This document shows, in pieces, positions 32,984 through 37,962 of a stretch of 37,962 nt of DNA. The number at the start of each line of letters is the position of its first letter. Position 1 is the first letter of the stretch. The notes below the pieces were generated by a model, which saw nothing but the letters and a program-made list of their open reading frames with translations, had not been told where the DNA came from and did not search any database. Position numbers and translations under genes: made by a program. Origin of the DNA: Flammeovirgaceae bacterium UBA5008 (lineage in GTDB: Bacteria; Bacteroidota; Bacteroidia; Cytophagales; Cyclobacteriaceae); NCBI GenBank assembly GCA_002398365.1, contig DGYK01000017.1, positions 1 to 37,962 of the forward strand, given 5' to 3'.

Positions 32984-35074
32984 ATGTCACAAATCATCTA
33001 CCCACCCAAGCCACTGAACGTATCTGAGAAAGTAACGGAGCCATCGGCTGCATTTAAAAAAGAAGTAAGCAAAGTATTGTTTTCGATTGGTCTTTTTATT
33101 CTGGTCTACTTCCTGTTGATGGGTGGCGCTATCGGATTAGCCTTACTCACCGGCTTTGGTGGCCTGATGCTGATTGCTGCCTATCCAAGCGTAATCACCA
33201 TTATGCTGGGGCTTGGGTTAATCGGTCTCGGCATTATGGTGTTATTTTTTTTAATCAAGTTCTTATTCAAGAAAGTCAGTGCCGATCGGTCAAATCTTAC
33301 GGAAATCAAAAAGAATGATCAGCCCGAGTTATTTGAGTTCATCCAAAAACTAACAGACGAAGTTGGCGCGCCTTTTCCTAAACGCATTTATTTATCGGCA
33401 GATGTAAATGCTTCTGTCTTCTACGACTCCGGTTTCTGGAGCATGTTCTTACCCGTTCGAAAAAATTTACATATCGGTTTAGGTTTGGTAAACGCTGTCA
33501 ACCTAAGCGAACTGAAAGCCGTGCTTGCCCATGAGTTCGGGCACTTTTCGCAGCGCAGTATGAAGCTGGGAAGCTACGTATACAATGTCAATCAGGTAAT
33601 CTATAATATGCTGTATGACAATGCGGGTTATGGCAAAGCACTCGAGTCGTGGGGAAACATTAGCGGCTACTTTGCCATTTTTGCCAATCTCACCATCGGA
33701 ATTGTAGAAGGCATTCAAAGTATTTTGAAAAAGATGTATAGCTACATCAACAAAAACTACATGAGCCTGTCGCAGCAAATGGAGTTTCATGCCGATGCGG
33801 TAGCTGCATCAGTGGCTGGCGGCAATCAATTGATTACTGCGCTGCGTAGATTAAATGTAGCAGCCAGTTGCCATCAAAAATTATTGGAAACGTATGGATC
33901 ATGGATGGATGAAAACTTAAAGGCAGAAAACATGTATCCTCACCATACTGCGTTAATGCATCGTTTCTCAACCGACTTTGCTATTCCGCTGGATCACGGG
34001 CTTCCACGTATTGATGAAAGTGTGTTTAAGAAATTATTCAGCAGCCGCGTGGTGATCAAAGATCAATGGGCATCGCACCCAAGTACAGAAGACCGCGCTC
34101 ATGAACTGGAGCAACTCAACTTAACGACCGAAACGGTTTACCTGCCTGCGTGGTCCATCATTCGTGATGCGGAACACGTGCAGAAAAAAATGACCGATCA
34201 ATTGTATGCCGCGGCTACCTTTAAGCAAACACCGAGCCTATTCAACGATGTTGTCTTTCATGAGCGATTCGAAAAAGAAGTTCAGAAATTTCGGTTTGAC
34301 CCGATTTACAAAGGATACTATGATTATCGAGCTGTTTTGCCTGTTGATTTTGGTAAGACAACGGAAGTTTCGGCACAATCGGTTAGCGAATTGCTTACTG
34401 ATGAAACGTTGGGCAATCCCAAGAAACTAGAGGCGCTTATCAACGACATTCAAACGCTGAATATGCTGCGTTCACAACCCAATGACATTGAGACATTTGA
34501 ATTGGATGGAAAGCGTTACTCCAAAAAAGAAATTAATACTGCCATTGAAAAGCTTGAAGCTGAGCAAAAGCAATTAGAGGCCTCGATCGCGGAAGCAGAT
34601 AATCGCGTAGCATTCTTTTTCTTTCATAAAGCGCAAGCTGTTGGCAAAGCGGAAGACCTGAAGGCGAAGTACCATGCGTGGGATACGGCTGAGGCAGAAG
34701 CAAAAAAGATGGAAGAGCATTACACCGGTTGTTTGCAAACACTTCAGCCCGCTTATCAGTCGCAGTTAACTGTTGATAGCGCATATGCCATCGACAGTCA
34801 ATTGAAAGTGAAAGCAAAGCCTATCAAAGAGTGGATGCAGAAAATACTCGAAGCTACTTACCATACGGATGAACTGAAGAAAGAGGAAAGAGAGCGGCTA
34901 ACTGCATTCGTCAATGACAAATCCTATTACTTCATGGAATCAATCGGGTTTAACAACCCGGCCCTTGATTTATTAACACAGTCCACCGCTATCTTCTTTC
35001 AATATTTTGTTGCGAAGGCTTTACTTGCCAAAAGGAATACACTAGAATGGCAGCTACAACTGATTACAAACTAA
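32984..35074 (+). CDS. M48-family membrane metallopeptidase
   Basis: The 696-aa protein has two closely spaced N-terminal membrane spans (about 30-55 and 60-87), then a cytosolic peptidase domain with H183-E-F-G-H187 and a third zinc ligand Glu267 in EFHADAVA (E...D...A pattern of the HtpX/Ste24 family). The rest (about 300-696) is much longer than in HtpX, and includes a coiled-coil-like stretch (about 505-595) rich in Glu, Lys and Ala. HtpX-type proteases degrade damaged membrane proteins; whether this one does so is inferred. Converges on the HelD-like gene: the stop codons overlap at 35071-35074. Confidence 0.88.
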   Translation: MSQIIYPPKPLNVSEKVTEPSAAFKKEVSKVLFSIGLFILVYFLLMGGAIGLALLTGFGGLMLIAAYPSVITIMLGLGLIGLGIMVLFFLIKFLFKKVSADRSNLTEIKKNDQPELFEFIQKLTDEVGAPFPKRIYLSADVNASVFYDSGFWSMFLPVRKNLHIGLGLVNAVNLSELKAVLAHEFGHFSQRSMKLGSYVYNVNQVIYNMLYDNAGYGKALESWGNISGYFAIFANLTIGIVEGIQSILKKMYSYINKNYMSLSQQMEFHADAVAASVAGGNQLITALRRLNVAASCHQKLLETYGSWMDENLKAENMYPHHTALMHRFSTDFAIPLDHGLPRIDESVFKKLFSSRVVIKDQWASHPSTEDRAHELEQLNLTTETVYLPAWSIIRDAEHVQKKMTDQLYAAATFKQTPSLFNDVVFHERFEKEVQKFRFDPIYKGYYDYRAVLPVDFGKTTEVSAQSVSELLTDETLGNPKKLEALINDIQTLNMLRSQPNDIETFELDGKRYSKKEINTAIEKLEAEQKQLEASIAEADNRVAFFFFHKAQAVGKAEDLKAKYHAWDTAEAEAKKMEEHYTGCLQTLQPAYQSQLTVDSAYAIDSQLKVKAKPIKEWMQKILEATYHTDELKKEERERLTAFVNDKSYYFMESIGFNNPALDLLTQSTAIFFQYFVAKALLAKRNTLEWQLQLITN

Positions 35075-37110
35075 TCACCAATAAAAATTGTTTTCTCGCG
35101 TGAATAGGTAACAGTAAGCCGATGCATAGCACGTGTACAAGCAATGTATAACATTCGCTTGTCTACATCTGTATGATAATTACGTGCTGATACAAACGGA
35201 ATGATCACTTCATCAAACTCTAATCCTTTCGCCAGATAGGCGGTAGTAACAATCACCCCTTCTTTGAAAGAAGTACTCTCCGGTGTGAGTAGCGAAACAC
35301 CATTCGCACGAATAGATTCATATACAAAAGCTGCCTGATCTTGCGTTTTGCAAATGATGCCCAACGTTTTATGACGCGATGAAGCAAATTCACGAACCAG
35401 GTTTTTGATCTCTGCTACTTCTTCCGGATTAGATTGAAATTCTTTTACATTGGGCTCTTCACCATGTCGCTCCAGAGGAATCAACTCGGGATTGTACGCA
35501 ATTCGTTGTGCAAACTGGCTGATCTCGTATGTAGATCGATAGCTGCGGACCAACCGAACCATATCACCTTGTGGAAACACGCGCTCAATTAATTCGGAGG
35601 ACGAAGCGCTGTACGGATTTATCATCTGATTGACATCGCCAAGAATGGTTTTCTTGCAACGAAACAATCGTGACAACACAGCATACTGCACAGGAGTGTA
35701 ATCTTGCATTTCATCGACCAGCAAATGTTTGACATGGTCAAAGTTGATGGCTCCTTCCAGTCGAATTTTACAATAGATCAACGGAAACACATCTGCATAC
35801 TCGAGCGTATCGCCTGTCATTTCAAAATATTCTGGCTTACCAATCCAGGTGTAGAACTCTTTATACAAATCAAGAATATTGCTCGTGCGCACGAGGCGCG
35901 GCACGGCTTGCCAAATCTGATTTTTTTCGTGACCTGTTAATTTGCGTTGCAATTCATTTCGCACAAATTGCTGAATATCTTTCACTACCTCAGGCGCGCG
36001 CTTCAAAAGGGGTATGCGGTGATACGATTTAAATCGCTCCAAAATAAAAGGAAAGGGCACCACCACTTTTCCGATCTTCAATTCGGTGAACGTGAAAAAA
36101 TTATTCTCCAAGTGCACCATGTATTGATTGAGCTTACTCAAGAACTCAAACGTAGATTTGAATTGAATGCGTTCGACAAAAGCAGGCGGATGCTTTTCCA
36201 GCAGCAACGCTACCTGCTGAAAGAATGTTTGAAATCGAAATTTTTCTTCCAACACTTCGTTGGCCAAATCCTCCATGCCCATTTCCGGAATCCATTCTTC
36301 ACCTAATTCGGGAAGTACGTTTGAAATGTAATCGGCAAAAACTTTGTTGGGCGAAATGATCAACACATCCTTGGCGGCAATATCCTCGCGAAAGCGATAC
36401 AACAAAAATGCAATGCGATGTAATGCAATGGATGTTTTTCCTGAGCCAGCCACGCCTTGAATGATCATAACCGAAGCTGTTTCGTTGCGGATAACGGCAT
36501 TCTGATCACGTTGAATAGTGGCGACAATATTTTTCATCTTGTCGTCACTTGATTTGCTCAGCTCTTTTTGCAGCAAGTCGTCATGAATGTGAACATCGTT
36601 TTCAATCATGAACTCCATGCGGCCTTCACGGATTTTATACTGTCGCTTGCGCGTGATGGTGCCGTTAATTTTTCCGGAAGGTGTGGTGTACGATGCATCT
36701 CCCAATTCAAAATCATAAAACATCGATGAGATGGGAGCGCGCCAATCGTAGATCAAATTCGCTTTTTCATTTTCATCGGTATAAGTATACATGCCGATGT
36801 AAATTGGCTGCGGTTGATTATTCGTTTTGAAATCAATCCGCCCGAAGTAAGGTGAGGCACCGAGTTTGATTAACTTCTTTTTCCATCCAACAGCCGATTC
36901 GCCTGTGGATGCCATGCGATGAATGGATTGACCTGCGGCTACGCGGTCCGCATCATCCATTCCCGATTGGTGCTCATACATGTATTCTTTGCTCTGGCGC
37001 AGTTCCGTTGAAAATTGCTTCACGCGCTCATCCATGCGTTGGATGGCAAAGAGCAATTTATCTTTCATTGCTTCTAAATAATTCCGTTCTTCTTGTTCTG
37101 TTTCGTTCAT
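35071..37110 (-). CDS. HelD-like UvrD-family helicase
   Basis: The 679-aa protein has an N-terminal coiled coil (about 1-60) and the HelD-type block YDWRAPISSMFYDFE (121-135). Walker A is G-V-A-G-S-G-K225-T-S (219-227), Walker B/motif II DEMQD (466-470), motif III GDVNQMI, and motif VI-like VVTTAYLAKGLEFDEVIIP, then a C-terminal YIACTRAMHRLTV. HelD proteins use ATP to remove RNA polymerase from stalled or inactive complexes, and the N-terminal coiled coil inserts into the RNA polymerase secondary channel in Gram-positive bacteria. That role is probable here but unproven in Bacteroidota; UvrD/Rep-like DNA helicase is the alternative. About 56 nt separate it from the M20 gene on the same strand. 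Confidence 0.85.
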   Translation of the reverse strand: MNETEQEERNYLEAMKDKLLFAIQRMDERVKQFSTELRQSKEYMYEHQSGMDDADRVAAGQSIHRMASTGESAVGWKKKLIKLGASPYFGRIDFKTNNQPQPIYIGMYTYTDENEKANLIYDWRAPISSMFYDFELGDASYTTPSGKINGTITRKRQYKIREGRMEFMIENDVHIHDDLLQKELSKSSDDKMKNIVATIQRDQNAVIRNETASVMIIQGVAGSGKTSIALHRIAFLLYRFREDIAAKDVLIISPNKVFADYISNVLPELGEEWIPEMGMEDLANEVLEEKFRFQTFFQQVALLLEKHPPAFVERIQFKSTFEFLSKLNQYMVHLENNFFTFTELKIGKVVVPFPFILERFKSYHRIPLLKRAPEVVKDIQQFVRNELQRKLTGHEKNQIWQAVPRLVRTSNILDLYKEFYTWIGKPEYFEMTGDTLEYADVFPLIYCKIRLEGAINFDHVKHLLVDEMQDYTPVQYAVLSRLFRCKKTILGDVNQMINPYSASSSELIERVFPQGDMVRLVRSYRSTYEISQFAQRIAYNPELIPLERHGEEPNVKEFQSNPEEVAEIKNLVREFASSRHKTLGIICKTQDQAAFVYESIRANGVSLLTPESTSFKEGVIVTTAYLAKGLEFDEVIIPFVSARNYHTDVDKRMLYIACTRAMHRLTVTYSREKTIFIGD

Positions 37111-37166
37111 ATCAAAAAATCATCATGCACCACTAAGACATTGAGGGCACTAAGTATCGAGCAAAC

Positions 37167-37962
37167 TTATTTTCCTTTCTCGATACCGGCTTCGAGTAAC
37201 AAAGTGAGGAGTGCGAACTTAATGCCATCCGCGCCTTTTTCATTGAGCCACCACTCACCCAACGCATGCTCGTGGTCACTCTTTCCTCCGGCACCAATCG
37301 TAACAGCCGGAATACCATGGGCAATCGGAACGTTGGCGTTGGTCGATACAATTGCCAATTGAGGCACCACTGAAAAATACCGTACGGCAGCAAATACCTT
37401 TTGTACCAAAGGAGATGATGCATCTGTTGCACCCGATGGTCGATATCCGATTTGTTGCAAACTCAATTGCACAGGAGGTCCCTGCTTCACCTTTTGATTG
37501 TACTCACTCACGCCTTTCTTCATACTCGCTTTAAAAATCGAATCAATCTTTTTTAGTTGCGATGGACTCTCTGAACGCATATCTACTTCTGCCCACGATT
37601 CAAACGGAATGGAGTTTACAGATGTGCCACCGCCCGTGCGGCCCACATTAAAACTGGTTTTCACACCGGTAGAGGTAAACTGTGCGGCTGCATCTGAAAA
37701 ATAATTAATCGCTTTGGCCATGGCGTGATGTGGATTGCCAATTCCAAATGCCCCCCACGAGTGACCACCCGGGCCGGTGATGGTTGCTTTATACCGAATA
37801 GAGCCGAGCGCTCCATTAATCACCTGGTCGATAGCAGTACCATCCAACGCTATCCACGCGTCAATTTTGATTTTAATTTTCTCAACGATGTATTTCACAC
37901 CTCGCAAATCACCAAGACCTTCCTCGCCTACGGTTCCAACAAACAGTACATCGTCTGTTGTT
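37167..37962 (-). CDS. M20-family peptidase (5' partial)
   Basis: The gene runs off the right edge; the frame continues upstream of the TTG at 37907 as DDVLFVGTVGEEGLGDLRGV, so the TTG is not the true start. GEE is the family's catalytic Glu and metal-ligand pair. Further landmarks are the dimerisation-domain block TGPGGHSWGAFG and SVNSIPFESWAEVDMRSE, and the late metal-binding His in KSDHEHALGEWW. This is the M20 peptidase/peptidase T-like arrangement: two zinc ions, hydrolysis of a small peptide or acyl-amino acid. The N-terminal part with the first His/Asp metal ligands, and any signal peptide, lie outside the window. Confidence 0.88.
   Translation of the reverse strand, partial: TTDDVLFVGTVGEEGLGDLRGVKYIVEKIKIKIDAWIALDGTAIDQVINGALGSIRYKATITGPGGHSWGAFGIGNPHHAMAKAINYFSDAAAQFTSTGVKTSFNVGRTGGGTSVNSIPFESWAEVDMRSESPSQLKKIDSIFKASMKKGVSEYNQKVKQGPPVQLSLQQIGYRPSGATDASSPLVQKVFAAVRYFSVVPQLAIVSTNANVPIAHGIPAVTIGAGGKSDHEHALGEWWLNEKGADGIKFALLTLLLEAGIEKGK

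Noticed and set aside
1..37962. CRISPR arrays, rRNA, tRNA, transposase genes
   Set aside because: None was seen on either strand.

Overview
The window looks like a chromosomal segment of a Bacteroidota bacterium, most likely of the Cytophagales type. The reasons are three very large secreted proteins ending in type IX secretion (T9SS) type A or type B sorting domains, ELK-type beta-propeller repeats, a GreA/GreB-family factor beside a lipoprotein gene, weak Shine-Dalgarno signals, and at least one clean Bacteroidota promoter (TTTG, 19 nt, TAnnTTTG). No rRNA, tRNA, CRISPR array, intact insertion sequence or phage module was seen. Both window edges cut through genes.

Layout. (1) 1-4.9 kb: the 3' part of a giant Fn3/zincin protein whose C-terminus is a GH19 (chitinase/endolysin-like) domain, followed 7 nt later by a small exported protein with an SH3 domain. 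Base composition becomes visibly A+T-rich from about 2.64 kb through the small gene. This is the architecture of a polymorphic toxin with an exported immunity protein, and it is the most interesting system here. A short remnant resembling the toxin tail and a structured G+C-rich intergenic element follow. (2) 4.96-9.2 kb: a zinc-ribbon membrane protein, a minus-strand lipoprotein-greB pair, an 82-aa helical protein and an unrecognised 272-aa protein. (3) 9.25-13.6 kb, minus strand: a remnant of a carboxypeptidase-regulatory-like protein, and a very long ELK/Ig-like T9SS cargo gene broken by one missing base. (4) 13.9-18.3 kb: a beta-lactamase-fold serine hydrolase, a second copy of the 82-aa protein (about 82% identical), a NIPSNAP-family gene with one extra base, a PLP-dependent aminotransferase, and a YegP-like protein with a strong terminator. 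(5) 18.4-27.4 kb: two giant T9SS cargo proteins, one DUF7948/SBBP/PKD with a type B tail and one M4 metallopeptidase with FG-GAP and Fn3 arrays and a type A tail. (6) 27.4-32.0 kb: DUF4268 protein, PLD-like protein, a 65-aa protein plus SRAP (YedK/HMCES-like) plus MBL-fold hydrolase run, then a small membrane protein and a lipoprotein. (7) 32.1-38 kb: a tandem pair of paralogous small proteins behind the good promoter, a hairpin repeat, an M48 peptidase converging on a HelD-like helicase, and a partial M20 peptidase.

Functionally the region mixes envelope and secretion cargo (toxin, T9SS proteins, lipoproteins, membrane peptidases) with transcription and genome maintenance functions (GreB, HelD, SRAP). 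Apart from the toxin-immunity pair and a few tight two- or three-gene runs, neighbouring genes do not form an obvious single pathway. Two large or medium genes carry single-base indels in homopolymer-like contexts, so sequencing error must be considered before calling them decayed. All family assignments rest on motif recognition by eye, with no database search.
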